DNA of 64,000 nucleotides from Elysia crispata (Eukaryota; Mollusca; Gastropoda; Plakobranchidae): the NCBI GenBank assembly GCA_033675545.1, contig JAWDGP010000851.1:207501-271500 (forward strand). Direction: 5' to 3'. A program made the translations under genes and the position numbers. Shown here in pieces: positions 51,001 through 63,271 of the stretch. The notes beneath the pieces were generated by a model. That model saw nothing but the letters and a program-made list of their open reading frames with translations. It was not told the DNA's origin and did no database searches. Each line of letters opens with the position of its first letter. Within the stretch, counting starts at the first letter, position 1.

Positions 51001-54000
51001 GAAACAAGGGCTGACTGTTGCTTAAACAAGTAATACTGTGACCAGCATCACTTTTAAAATTATAGGGCATAGGAAAAAAACTTTTTTGACACAAGCAATA
51101 TTTCAGTTTATGTTTTTTAAAGCTTGAAAACACACACACCTTGAATCTAGTCTTTCAATATCACTTTTGAGAAAAATAAATATGTGTACAAAGTTTCCTT
51201 TCATTCATTTACATGAATGTTTCAAAATCTCTCCATTGAGAAAGACATCCATATTTCATACTTGTAATAAATTATTTTCTACCCCAGACACATTTGAACT
51301 GGTAGCTAGTCAAAAAAACCCACCTTGCTCCGCAGGTTATCTAACTCCAGGCCACTACTAGAATAATCACACCCAAAGTTCTGGATCATGTGGTACGTGA
51401 ACAGCTGTTGCAGCTGGGCCAAGGTTGACGTGCCTCTTGCACTGATGTCCTGTACAGTACTGCTTGTCAGAAGCTGGGCACCAGACCCAGGTCTGGGAAA
51501 GGCAGAAAAGACATGTAGTGTTCCTTAATTGAAAGATCCATAGAGTGAAGTGAAACATCATGAAAGATCATTTGTTTTCTCACAAATACCAGGCAAATCC
51601 CTCTGGATAAGAAAAACATTGATTAAAAAGAAAAAAGAAAAGAAAAGAAAAGAAAAAAAAAAGTGAAGGCAAAATGTAAAAAAATTCATCAACCACAATT
51701 AATATATCATCCATTGTGATTGTCAATTGTTGGTGGTGGGCGGTTTATTTTAAAATTTATGTGACAAAAACTTTCTTTGTCTTTTTTTTTTAAAGTGCAA
51801 AAGAAGTGATTAAGCACAGACACAGAATCACCATAGGGAAAGAACAGCACTGATATGGTACATCTATTTTTTTATATAATTTTTGCAACATGTGTGTGTG
51901 TGTGTGTGTAACTTTTCTATAATTCCATTTTTTTTTTAATTATTTAACAAGAGTTTCAATTGGATAAATTCATTTGTTTTCATTTTTTTTAATTATTATT
52001 TTTAGGCTAAGAAAAGCACACATGAAATCTCCACCATGCTTACTTTAGTGATGTAACGGGGGCAATAACTGCATATCCTGTGCAGGTTCCTCCCAGATTG
52101 TCTCCCATCTCCCAAAAGAGACTTAAAGTGGTTGCCTCAATAGGAAGCACAAGAAATGTGAAGGCAAGGCTGTAGGAGGTTCGAGTCTCAAAGCTTATGA
52201 TAAAAATCCCCACAGTGAGCAGAAGAGAAAACAGCAGTATACGCTGGGTAACCAGACCAAAGTGACGTAAACCTGAAAGAAGACAGTCATATAAATCTTT
52301 ACAACAAAAATGTCAGACGTGAAGCAGAGAATAAGAAGAAAATTCAAAAGTCAAGCCAAAGATAGTCTTTCTCCCTCTAAAGTTTTCTTCCCCCCTATAA
52401 GATACTACAATGTGTAGCAATGCCACAAAATGAGACGCTTTGCAGCAGAGAAATTTTTGGGTAAATGCAATTTTCGTAAAGAAAGCTTAAAATTTCGGCT
52501 TTTTTAAACAGCTCTAATTTCTTACTTTAATATTGTTTTAGAAGTAAAAATACTTTAAATAGCAAGGATTTCAAGCCTTCTTCAGGAAAATGGCATTTTC
52601 CCAGGTAGTCGTCTGCCACAAAACATCTCATTTTGTGGCGTTGCTACACATACTTATGCCATGCAGTCATGGAAATTTCTTGTAAAGATATTCAAAATAA
52701 TGTACTAAGCCTGCCTTGAAAGTGTAAGGACAAATAGTGTCTAGATTTCGAGAGTATGAATATGGAACTATTACACATGATCTTTCTCCAAAAACAAAAT
52801 ACACAAAATATGAAGATATATAATGTTAAGTGAATATTCCAAACAGTTTATCATTTCAACAAGCAGTTTATCTACGCAGGGCAGTGTAGTTTGTTTTGAG
52901 ATTGAGGAAACCTGGAGCATGCAATATTACGATTGATCATTTACTTGAAACCTACATTAAATATTATTTGAAAAAGTAAAGTAGGTTGAATTATGACTTC
53001 AGCAGGCAGCACTTTCATCAAAATTAATTATATGAATTAAAGATTTCTTCATTACAACGGAAGTTACTCACCTTTAGCCGCCATGATGCGCTGGAAACTG
53101 CGTTCTTCATCAACACTTGCATTGCATTCTGAGATCTTGCCCATGAGTTTCCACATAGTTAGAAATACCATTATATGGAACATAAACCAGAAGATAGCCA
53201 CAACAATAAACAAGAAAAATACAATATACCACTCTTTGTGCTTGGAAGTCCTATGTCCGACAACAACTAAAAAGAAAAGTTCAAGGAAAAACATCAAAAG
53301 TACACATATGTAACGAAAGAGTCGAGACTTATCAAAAAATGATTGCCACCTGTCTATCATAGAGAGTCCACAAAAATAGAAATCAATGATGGATTGGAAT
53401 GCATGGCGACCAACAAAACAAGTAAGGGCATATATGTTTGGTCTAACCTCCAATGATGGAAAAAACAGAAAAATCCCTACAAAAATGAACGCTATAAAAC
53501 TAAGTAATCCCATGTATGACTTGAGTCTCATGGCAGAGATATGGAAGATGTATGCCAAAGTGAACAATGATAGAGCTACACAGTCTACCCCTGTGACCAA
53601 ACTGGCAATGATAAGACCAAGAGACTCCAGACCCTCAGAGACAGTGAGCAGCTTTGCTTCCACTGGTCTTAACTTGAGCATCCGTTCCAAGAGGTGCCAG
53701 CACCAGCCCAGCACCATGCTTGACATAAACATTGCCTCCATTACTTCCTCCAGCGTTATGTACTGCAGCTCAGAATGGTTTGTGAATGCCAGGATTCCTG
53801 TGAGGCAGCCAATCCACACATGAAATAAGGCCCGGCCTAGGTCTTGGTAGCCTAGATAAAACCTTAGGGCACAAGAAACTGCAAAAACAAAAGCACCTAA
53901 GATGCCAATCACAGATATCGTTGCATCTTCTGTAAAGGTCCATTGCGTGTAGAGGCCAATCCCAAGAGCAACAATAAGGATGAGTTCAGGTATGAATCGC

Positions 54001-54182
54001 AAGTACAGCAAAGTCACATTGGTTTTGTTTGCATTTGCCATTGCAGCTTTTGCTATTTCTGGAAAATTAACAGCAGAATACTTGGCCTTTGAACAGACAC
54101 TCAAACCAAAAGCTTTCAGGTTGTGCCGAGCATGTTGCAGTCTTTTCCTCACATGTTGAAATTTCAAGGATTGAGAGTTCAT
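47221..54182 (-). CDS. TMEM168: TMEM168 orthologue, six coding exons
   Basis: Exons on the minus strand are 54,182-53,072, 52,272-52,044, 51,492-51,324, 50,798-50,693, 48,486-48,324 and 47,689-47,221. All have GT-AG borders and phases that join exactly (1, 2, 0, 1, 2). The product is 748 residues; human TMEM168 is about 697. The N-terminal half is a multipass membrane region (segments from about residue 55 to 350) and includes IDFYFCGLSMIDRW and RIMAAKG. Then follow two further hydrophobic stretches and a soluble C-terminal region with FTYHMIQNFGCDYSSSG, DTYLLYYSGD, WWQEQ, SRLILVLDTENS and FPRI, ending KMSW-like QMSWLPPRQLDTGHG. Order and wording follow the vertebrate protein. Its biochemical role is poorly known. 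Start chosen at MNSQSLKF; the frame upstream opens only with TTG. Confidence 0.93.
47949..48033. repeat. (TA)n microsatellite in the last TMEM168 intron
   Basis: About 40 TA units with a few C interruptions, between exons 5 and 6. Confidence 0.95.
48487..50692 (-). other. TMEM168 intron 4
   Basis: Intronic. It contains the CT-rich array at about 49,270-49,480 and nothing else of note. Confidence 0.7.
49270..49480. repeat. Degenerate array of about 80-bp C/T-rich units
   Basis: Three diverged copies each contain a C-run, CTCCTTTTTTCC, then CCCACTTCACCTTCTCTACAAAG and GTCAGCTG or similar. Homopolymer C tracts of up to 15 bases lie inside. Confidence 0.8.
52273..53071 (-). other. TMEM168 intron 1 (between coding exons 1 and 2)
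   Basis: Donor GTGAGT after AAAG, acceptor TTTCAG. No repeat or gene seen inside. Confidence 0.75.
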
Positions 54183-54258
54183 TTCAGGTAAGCTCAGTAC
54201 CAAAGTATTTTGTTCACATTTTCATCTCTGGCACATTTGAACTGATATGGGCTGATCT
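54183..54258 (-). promoter_or_regulatory. TMEM168 5' UTR with two tiny upstream ORFs
   Basis: Minus-strand acceptor TTTTCGTTTTCAG ends at about 54,258. Between it and the start codon are ATG-TGC-CAG-AGA-TGA and, overlapping its stop, ATG-AAA-ATG-TGA. Both would be translated before the main frame if the transcript is as predicted, and could reduce or condition translation. Confidence 0.5.
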
Positions 54259-54259
54259 G

Positions 54260-54629
54260 AAAACGAAAAGGAGTAAAATTTAGACAGATTCTATTGCCAA
54301 TTTTTTTTAAATTAGCTACATTTTAAGAAAATAAAAGCATCAATGCCATCACCAGTAGGCTTGACTATCTCAGCAGTGGGAAAAACAAACTATTCATAAC
54401 CCTCAAAACAAACTTTGTCTCATGGCCTTTTAAAAGAAGGTGTCAAAGCATGTTATATTATTTGTCATCTCTATTATCTTTTTGTTTGCTTTTTCTTTTA
54501 ATTGTTTTAAGGGACAAATGGAAACCAGTGACTTCAGGCAATGCCCCTAATCATTAGGTCTCCCTCTCTGTCACATTTATTTTATTTTATTATTTTTTTA
54601 ATGCCTAAGGAAGGTTACAATATATATTA

Positions 54630-54699
<70 letters not shown>

Positions 54700-56952
54700 G
54701 GGGGGGGGGGAGGGGAGTATAATAGACTAATCCTTTTTACCCTAAAGAATTTCTGCCCAATTAACACTGAATTCCTAAGCACAGTAAGATAACTCTCTCT
54801 AATTTTTTGTGATTTCTACAAACGCACACAAACTTTAAAAATTCACACAGAACTAACCACAAACAAGAACAGTCAAGTCCGGTTATTTCAAAGTCATTAG
54901 GATAAAAAAGGACTCTAAGTTACCTGAAATTTGAATTATCAGATACATAGAGTTAGAGAGTTAAAAAAATGTATGGATGATCGGGAATGTCACTAGTGCC
55001 AATACAATACATCACACTGACACTTGGTCCCTGGGAGTAACCCCTTCCCTTTCCTTCTACTAGCCTTATTATAGACTCTTGCCTGTTACGTAGGCAGGTG
55101 AGCACACACACTATACACACACCAGAATCGCTTACAACACAGCCCATAGCACTTTGTTTTATCAACTAGGAAAAGTGCTTTCAGAATCGAAAAATCACAC
55201 CAAGATAGCTTCAAATTAACCAATTCCATGTTTCAAAATTCAAACTAAGCGATATTTTTCAATAAAGCTTAAAGAGAGAAATATTCAGTAAAATTAAATG
55301 ACTTCAAACTATCCTGAATTGTATTATTTGGACTCGACTGTATGTAATGAAACCAGTACTCAGTGAACTCTTCAGCTACAACACATACTGATGTTGAAAC
55401 CCACATGCACCTCCATCAATCATTCTACACTATTAAAGTACTGGTGCTTTCATAGATACCCACAAATTCTTCAAAGTCCTAATCAAAGGTTCTAGATCTA
55501 GACTAATGTCACTTTTGTCTTAAACTCCTTTAGGATTGTCTATTCTGCCGATCCGATTCATCAGTCAGTGAAAGCAAAACATAAAAAAATCCTACAAGAT
55601 AAAGTTGTAGTCCTATCATCATACTTTCGTTATGTAGACTTCTCTCCTTCTCTAGAATTACAAAGAAACTGCAACCTTACCCAAATTCTTACGAGTAAGT
55701 TTAATTATGCTATTACACTCAGGAAGAGTGTTGAGTCCCATCCCAGTTGCATCAGTAGGGTAATAAGTTGTTGGAATTTTTTTTTTCAGTCCCATCAGGT
55801 CCCGACAGGCTTTAAATTAGGGTTGACAATGAAAGCTAAGACTCGAGTGTAATGTAGATCTAGACATCTGGATTTTGCCTGTCGCTAAGACTGAGATGGG
55901 AGTGACAGAAGAATCTCTTATAAATGGATAGACCAAGAATATGTGTCCACTTCAGGAAATAAATGGGGGTAAAAACTGAGTGATAGACACTCAGCCAGTG
56001 TTCATTAAAACATTGCGGTGCTTGGCTCGTTCATGGGCCTAGAAGCCTTGTTTTCCTCCCTTCTGTAGGGCTAGGTATGCGTGCAGGACTGGTTATAATC
56101 CATCCTCTTGTCCTCACCTCAAGACAGTGTTTAAAAATTTGGATTGGTTCTCGGAAATCTTTTCTGTGACTGTAATGCACTGAGCATAGATCTAGCGTGC
56201 TACACGCAACTCACTAAAACACACGCTGCGTGATAGTGATGGGTTTAAGCTACGCTTGAGGGGAGGGGGCTGTGGAGAGAAACGAATCGGCAAGTAAGGT
56301 TAGGCTAGCCTACCCTACATCACACGTTGGTACCGTACAATACAGTAAATCGCTTGAGATCATAAATTCGCAAGAAAAATTTGGTGCTCTTCTTTCCTTT
56401 TTATCCTCAGATCTTGTTGTCATTTAATTAGAGAGAGAAGCGGTTTCAATACTTTGCATTGCAAAAATAAATTTATAACTTTAATGTGGAAAAAAAAGGT
56501 AAAAACGGAAATTTCTCAGATTTCATAATAGTACCGGTTGTCGCTATTTGAGCTGTTGTTAAATATGGGTTTCAAGTAGTACCATACTGGGCCCAAAGCA
56601 AATGTTTAAACTTTCAAAAATAAAGACATCATAAACATACTTCTGTTGGGATAATTAGGCCTACAAATTGTTTAGATCTATCTGCCCAATAAGTCAAGCT
56701 CCGGCAATCTCTGTTACGTCAGATGAAAGGCTTTGAGAGATTTGTGGATCAGATTTAAAAGAAATTTTACCTTCGACAACTATTAAAGTCCCATGAAAAT
56801 TTTGAAAAATAATGAAGAGCCTAGTTCACCTAGTCTAAATCTAGATTTGGATCAAATTCTCTAAATTCTATATGTCTAGATCTAGGATCTAGATCTAGAT
56901 CTATTTAGGCAAAGTTTTTCCAAGGCAAAAGGTTTCAAAAGCCAGATTAAAT
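54260..56952. other. Probable 5' UTR intron of TMEM168
   Basis: Contains (TA)n at about 54,628-54,680, (GA)n and G-run to 54,712, and scattered AGATCT/TCTAGA palindromes. From about 56,000 onward CpG becomes more frequent. No gene supported; the open frames at 54,953-55,165 and 55,568-55,852 have no domain. Confidence 0.4.
54628..54713. repeat. (TA)n-(GA)n-G-run compound repeat
   Basis: TA units, about nine GA units, then ten G in a row. Confidence 0.93.
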
Positions 56953-56958
56953 TCTTAC

Positions 56959-57200
56959 CATACCCTTTTGCAGTCTTTGTTCACAATCTGTGGGCTGTTT
57001 GCTTCGCAGCCTATTAGACTTTTACAGCTACCTTCTAAAACATGTATCACCAAGTGACACCGACACAAAATATTTCGGTATTTTTTTACCTGTACACCCG
57101 TCTCGCATTGGCATTTGTAATGATGTTTTTCTGCTCCTTCTAAAACATGTATCACCAAGTGACACCGACACAAAATATTTCTTGATTTCTTTACTTCGGT
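56959..57200 (-). promoter_or_regulatory. Candidate first (non-coding) exon of TMEM168
   Basis: A strong minus-strand donor (GGGTATG followed by GTAAGAAT) lies at 56,958/56,959, and CpG is enriched from about 56,000 to 57,560, as expected round a promoter in a genome with methylated gene bodies. The right limit is a guess. The segment includes a 46-bp duplication. Confidence 0.35.
57029..57181. repeat. 46-bp direct repeat, two copies
   Basis: CCTTCTAAAACATGTATCAC and the following CAAGTGACACCGACACAAAA, ending ATATTTC, occur at about 57,031-57,076 and 57,136-57,181 with no differences seen, 105 bases apart. Confidence 0.9.
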
Positions 57201-57659
57201 ACTGATCTCCCTTGATTTTAGGTGGAGTAATAATGTTGAATGACTTTGTAATGTTAACGGGAATTCCCTTTGTTAAAAATAAGGGGAGGGGACAGGGGGA
57301 ATGCGTACCGTTAACACGGGATGATAAAAGGTCGGTTCCGTATACCGTTATTGTTATTTACAAGCAAGAGGAATTTTGCCCTGCATCGGGGCACGGTTTT
57401 TTTTTTTCAATTGAAATGTTACCTTGCCTGCTGATTACGTCATCATTTTGGTCCAAACAGCGGAAATACAATATCATCATCTGCGATTTGGTGTGGAATT
57501 CATCTTTGGTGGAATTCTATTCTAATGCTATTGGGCAAAGCCTTGGTGGTCTCAATGTTGCCAAGGAAATGTAGCAAGAAGGTATAATTCAAAACTCAAA
57601 AAAAAAAAAAATGTGCCACATTACTTTTTTTTTTTTAATTTTATTTTGTTTTGGGTTTT

Positions 57660-57714
57660 TTTGTTGTTGTTGTTGTTGTTGTTTTTTTGTAAATAAGGAA
57701 AGGAGAATGAGTGA

Positions 57715-57762
<48 letters not shown>
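57660..57762. repeat. (GTT)n, (GT)n and (GA)n microsatellites
   Basis: GTT at 57,662-57,682, GT at about 57,714-57,729, GA at 57,729-57,760. Confidence 0.9.
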
Positions 57763-58289
57763 ATTGTCCAGTCTAATTTTTTTTTATTAAATTATGGAAA
57801 CTAAAATGGCCCTCGGATTTCAACCCAGTTGTAATTCTGAATTAACATATACCGATAGTAAAGTACCAAATTGTTGGCTTTTCCATTTAGGGTAGGACAG
57901 GAGGGACAAAATGTTGAAACTTTTCTTGGAATTTCAAGACACTGTATACACGTAGACAATATTGTTTAGGCTAGATTTAATATAACGTGGAAAATAGATC
58001 TAGCTCTAAATCTAGATACGGGGCTAGCTTATTAAAATAAAAACAAATTTTCTGGTACTTCCACGTACTGTAAGTGCTTGAGATGAACAACTTTTAGTTG
58101 AGTCTAGTTATTATTTTTTAAAACGAAAATTTATGATTTCCTTCATTTTCTCCTTGTTCACATTTTTTTCCTGTGTGCATATGGGTGTAGAATACGCCGT
58201 TAAATTAACGCATGCGTTAGCCAGTTAACGACAACCTAACGATAGCGTTAAATTCTTTTGAATACGGGCATAGGTACGGTGGAGGGAGG

Positions 58290-58347
<58 letters not shown>

Positions 58348-61300
58348 GGAAGGAGGGGGTTATAACACAGCGGGCAGACAACTACTAAAAAAAAGGTATG
58401 AACTGACGGAGCCAGACTTAATTGTGTAAAAGAAAAAAAAAGAAAAAAAAATGATTTACTCAGGTTTGTAAAAGTACATTATTATGAAATGCAACTCTAA
58501 CTGTTATATGTATGCATCTACAACAAGTGCTAAAATTTCGGCTTACCTATTTGAATCCGTCGTGTGAATGACATTATGTTCAAATTTTTTTATGGAATTT
58601 CAAGACACAATCTTGATCTAAAAAAAAAAAAAAATTAGATCAAGATTAGATTTCCCATGGATGGCAGATCTAAATAGACTACCAGTGTTTAGGTCTAAAA
58701 AATAGCTCAACATGGGTGGGTGTTATGATGCCTAGCTCTCGTTTGAGCTAAGTCGTGTTTCTTACTCTTGGTACATAAAAATTATTCTGAATTCATTCAT
58801 GAATAAGAGTTATCAGACACCCTATTGGATATGATACAAAGCAAAATTAATTAGATAATAATTTTGAATCGGTGAATGATAAATGAAGTGGGGCACACGC
58901 AGCGCAAGTAACATGGGTATCTTCATTCAATCAGAAGTCTTTAAAAAAAAGTAGGCAATTCTTTTGGCTCAAATATAACTTTGGTCTTCCTTTCAACAAA
59001 ACATAACAAACAAACAAAAAATACAAACAGTATTCATAATATCGGTTATTTTTCATGCTGCATGTATAAGTACTTCTAGGCCTAAGCCTTTTCCAACCAC
59101 CTAATACCTGGGCACTATTTTAAACTCTAGCTCTGCACAATTCTTTCTTATTGTATTTTTCATTTGGTAATTTATGATGTTGATAACAGTAAATAAGCAG
59201 CCGCTTACTTGAACATTATTACAAAAGGCGAAAGTGGAGAACACTGAGATTTATATATGTGCCTGGTTACACAATAAAACTGGTAGATTATATATTACAC
59301 ACAAAATGTAAAAAATACCGTTCGCTAACAGAAAACTAAACTGATCAAAACTCAATACTAGCTACTACATTGTATCTTTTCTTGAACACAAAAACTAGAG
59401 TAAGGTTATACTGCGTCAACCTTTTTCTACTTTTTATAATACGTAGAAAAAGAAGAAGATAATCTGAGTAATGAAATGAGCGTAGGCTATTTATAGCCTA
59501 TAGGCCCCTTATCGATGGACATATCAGCCGCAAGTCTAGACATCTACAAAACCAGTTTAAGCTCAATACATATTTTTAAATCAAAATAAAATAAGGTTAT
59601 TCCGCAATTGCATTTCAAATACTAATTTGCTCTGCGTCATTCTCTTCCTTACCGATTCCATGTATTTGGGTTTTTGTTGTTTTTTTTTAATCCGCGGTAC
59701 ACAGACGCAACGATTTTTATATCCCGTCAAAAAGGATTGATTTAGGTTTGCTCAGTTGTGTGCCCCTAGATGACTTACGAATTGTAACTTACTGTGATAG
59801 ATTAGGCCATACGATCGTCTCAAACGATGATAAAACAGAATTCGAATCCTGATCCAGAAATCTAATTGAAATTTAGAAAGCAATTAATTTCTTGATTTAA
59901 CGTAATATTCAGCTGTGAAGGTATACCACATTTGAGGTAGATCTAGGTTCTTTATCTATTTAGGGTGCTAAAATAAATTAGAAATAGAGTTTAGATCTAG
60001 ATTCGAGTTTTTCCGCATCGGTCCTAGAGTTTTATCGTTGGTAAATTTGTCTATATCGGCCCAACTCATTTTAAGTTTCACAATAAAATGTTTCTTGACG
60101 AATTCGAAACTTGTAGTGGGGTTTAAAAGCAACACACAAGTGTTAATACAGGTCTTGAAAAGTAATTATTTGCGACGAATAAAACCTTCATATTCGTGTT
60201 CAGCATATCAAATTCATTAAGTTAAGAGATACAATTTTAAAGCTTAAAGTGAGTTGGGCTGATAACAGCAATAACACTGTATAGTTTATACTACGGCTGT
60301 GATGGATCCCGATTTCAAAGTAATCACAATTTTAAACAGGGTCCCATCGTAGATCCACAGCCAGGGTCCCTGTAATTTCAAAGTAGTTAAAGTAACCATA
60401 TGCGGTGGAATGAGAAGTGGTGATGGTAGGCTACATTTTGCTTGACGGCACATTATGGGAAAAGTGATGGCTGGCGGCAAGGGAGTTTATATGCCCCCAC
60501 AACTGTTTAGTTTCATCCAATATTTGGTTGTGTGGATCTGGGATTTGTGCGAAGAAGGATTGACGGATCTTAGTCTTTGTTTGGTTTCCACTGAAATCTG
60601 AGTGAGGACCAAGGGTTATGATTACTTCTGCGGATCATACTTGAAGATCCATGGAACCGTTTCATTGGGAAGATCAGTGATTACTGATTACTTTTTCGCG
60701 ACCTTAGTTTATATTTATGAACAATATGGTGGGGAAAGCTGTTGTTTGAAACACAATATTAGCTGTAATAATTCATGTAGAATTAGATCTAGATCTTAAG
60801 CTTTTTTAGCTGGGCTGTCTGTCATAATTTGGTCATCTAAACTCTAGCGTATTAATATTGTTAGATTGAAGGGCTGGTTTGTAGCACAGGTTTGAACAAT
60901 GAGACTGTACAATTTAATGAATTTATTGTATTATAACCATTGCTGTTGTTTGCACTTGTATTACTTGTCAATTTCTAAACAGCATATCGCCACTGTGCTA
61001 CGATTTTGGCATGAATAAGTCATTTTCGTTACGTTTGAGATAATCGATAAAAACTTTTTTTATACAACCTTATTTCGGCCTCAAATACTATATTGTTTCT
61101 AATAAGATAAAGCAAAAACCTATCAGTGCATTTTTAATCTGAAAGTTTAGTTAGATAGATCTCATTTTCATCTCTACAACGATATATCACTTGCATTTTG
61201 GCATAAGTGAGGATAATTGTAGCACCGTGACAATATTTTTGTTACAGATTGTAAAAATAGTGTGATTGTTCATATATGCAGGAGGAAAAATATAACTGAT

Positions 61301-62974
61301 ATAGAAGCAAAAGAAATGAAAAGGATAAAAAAATAGATTTTTAAGTGCCCATCCTTAGAAGATAAGAGGGAAGGATATAAACATATATGTGTGTGCGTAA
61401 GAGAAAGAGAGAGAGAGAGAGAGGTGTTAATAGGTACCCTTCTCTCTACCTTCATATGACCATCTTTAAATGTCTTTGGTATAGCTAAAGCATCTAGAGT
61501 ACTGGAGTAGGGGCAACAACTCCAAAATCAAATGACTTAATCAAACCTAATTGTACGAATAAATTTTATATTAGTTATAAATTCAGATATACGTATGTAC
61601 CTCAATAACAGTTTCTGCAAATAATGGTCCATCTATGCAAAGTAGATTTCTTAGCTTTCAATACAACAAAGCCCCCTGTTTACATTTTTAAATTAAAGAA
61701 GAGTGTTTTCTTGAGCCACTTTGCTTTCAGATCATGTAGTTATGATGGGCATGAGAATTGTGGGAGCAAAGCTGCTTATAATATTAGGGAAGGTTGCTCT
61801 TCTTTCATTGCAGTGAGATTTGTTGGCTGGGTGCAAGTGTCTTTCTGGTGATTATTTTTTATGTTATTAATCATTATTCTCATATCACATCTAGTAAAAT
61901 CATATTAGTTTTTAGTTATTATTTATTTTATAGTTTTAGTGCTGTAATTGATACATAAACAGCAGACTATTCGGATCCATGCAAACAGATCGAGAAGAGA
62001 GAAAGGGCCTTACTACAATATTTGATGAAATTTCCTCAGAACATAAAATCTATTCTACTGTGTTTATAACCTTTAAAAGCATTAATACCTCTTTCATGTC
62101 CTCTATATGGCACTTGAAGTTGACACACAAAGATCACAAATAAATTGCTTTGTGTGCAGAAATTCTAATATTAACATAGTATCAAGGGCACACAACTTCA
62201 CAACAAAAATTTTTTTAATCAATTCTTGATAAAACAAATGCATGGATAGGTAGTTTTTTAAATGTATTAAATTAAAACTTGCAATCCAAATAACATGAAT
62301 TTGAAAACAATGGACTCAGATAGAGATAATGTTTTTTTAAAGTATGGAAATTATTTGAAGAAAATAATGACTTTTCGTGTCCAAGTCCAGTTTTTATCTG
62401 AAATGTCTTTGTGCCTTTCATCACTCTCTGATGATGAGGCTGGTCCATTAGGAGCCCCATTTTTTTTTCCTTTTTCCTGCTTTTTTGTTGTTGTTGTTAT
62501 TTTTTTTTTATACTGAGGTGATGCTCTTTCTCTATGAATTGAAAAACAAACTAAAAAAGTACAAAATATTCACAACTTTAAAATATTGCCTTGGCTTAGC
62601 AGATCATGAGATGAAGTAATTAGAAACTGTTTAAGTTTGGCGGGTCTTATAACTTCAAGGTCTTGAAAGTGAAGCTACTTTTGTTGAACTTTTCAAGCAT
62701 ATCGAATTTTAAATTTTTGGCTTATCACTACCAATTACCCTTAATCTAGATGTAGTATAGGACTTAACTTAATGTACAAAATTCAGTCTTTATTCTCTTT
62801 AAAATAAGAGACATATATTTTTTATGCGTTTATTGGGAATCCCTGCTACACCTGGCAGTTGACCTTATGACCAGATCAGGTTGCTTGGAGTTGCGGTCGG
62901 GTGACTGGCGAACTTAAGGCTGCCACTTAACAACTGTACCAATTAAATTTTTTTTCTATGTCTTTTTCTACTAG
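57763..62974. other. AT-rich intergenic region between divergent genes
   Basis: No supported gene. (GA)n lies at about 58,292-58,345 and a short GA tract at about 61,400-61,422. TAGATC/GATCTA palindromes recur (57,993, 59,938, 59,993, 60,785). A tRNA-like pair of boxes (TTAGGCCATACGATC and AATTCGAATCCTG) sits at about 59,802-59,856. The 60,490-60,790 stretch is less AT-rich and could hold a 5' UTR exon of the gene at 62,975, but no clear donor was chosen. Confidence 0.4.
58292..58346. repeat. (GA)n microsatellite
   Basis: About 23 GA units followed by GGAAGGAAGGAGG. Confidence 0.93.
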
Positions 62975-63271
62975 TGTAACTTGGCACTATGTCACATCCA
63001 GCAACAATTGACCACCAGGCTGTCCACATCAATCTCACTAAGCATGGAACAGAGACAGTAGATGTTGTGACCGCTCAACCAGGATCTGCTCAAAGCCCTT
63101 CAGTACAATATGATGCCCCAACAGCTATGGCCATCTTCACTCAGAGTCCCACACCTGTTGTGGCTCAGAAGCCTGACCCGAAACTCAAACCGAAAGACTT
63201 TGTTATGACATCTTGTTTTGTCATTTTTGCCTGTAACTTCATCTTTGGACTACTGGGATATCACTTTGGCG
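62975..63271 (+). CDS. First coding exon of a small membrane protein, perhaps CD225/dispanin-like
   Basis: A predicted acceptor (TTTTTCTACTAG ending at 62,974) is followed by 14 bases and an ATG at 62,989. About 94 codons follow to a donor, GGC-G/GTAAAAG, at 63,271/63,272 (phase 1). The protein starts with a polar, threonine- and proline-containing region of about 70 residues, then PKPDPKLKPKDF-like wording and a hydrophobic segment (VMTSCFVIFACNFIFGLLGY). A cytoplasmic proline-rich N-terminus followed by a hydrophobic segment with C-N-x-I-F-G resembles CD225-domain proteins, but the second half of the domain is not in view. Reading through the donor meets a stop at 63,366. The next exon was not identified with confidence. 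Confidence 0.5.

Noticed and set aside
53083..53823. Plus-strand open frames over TMEM168 exon 1
   Set aside because: Antisense shadows of that exon.
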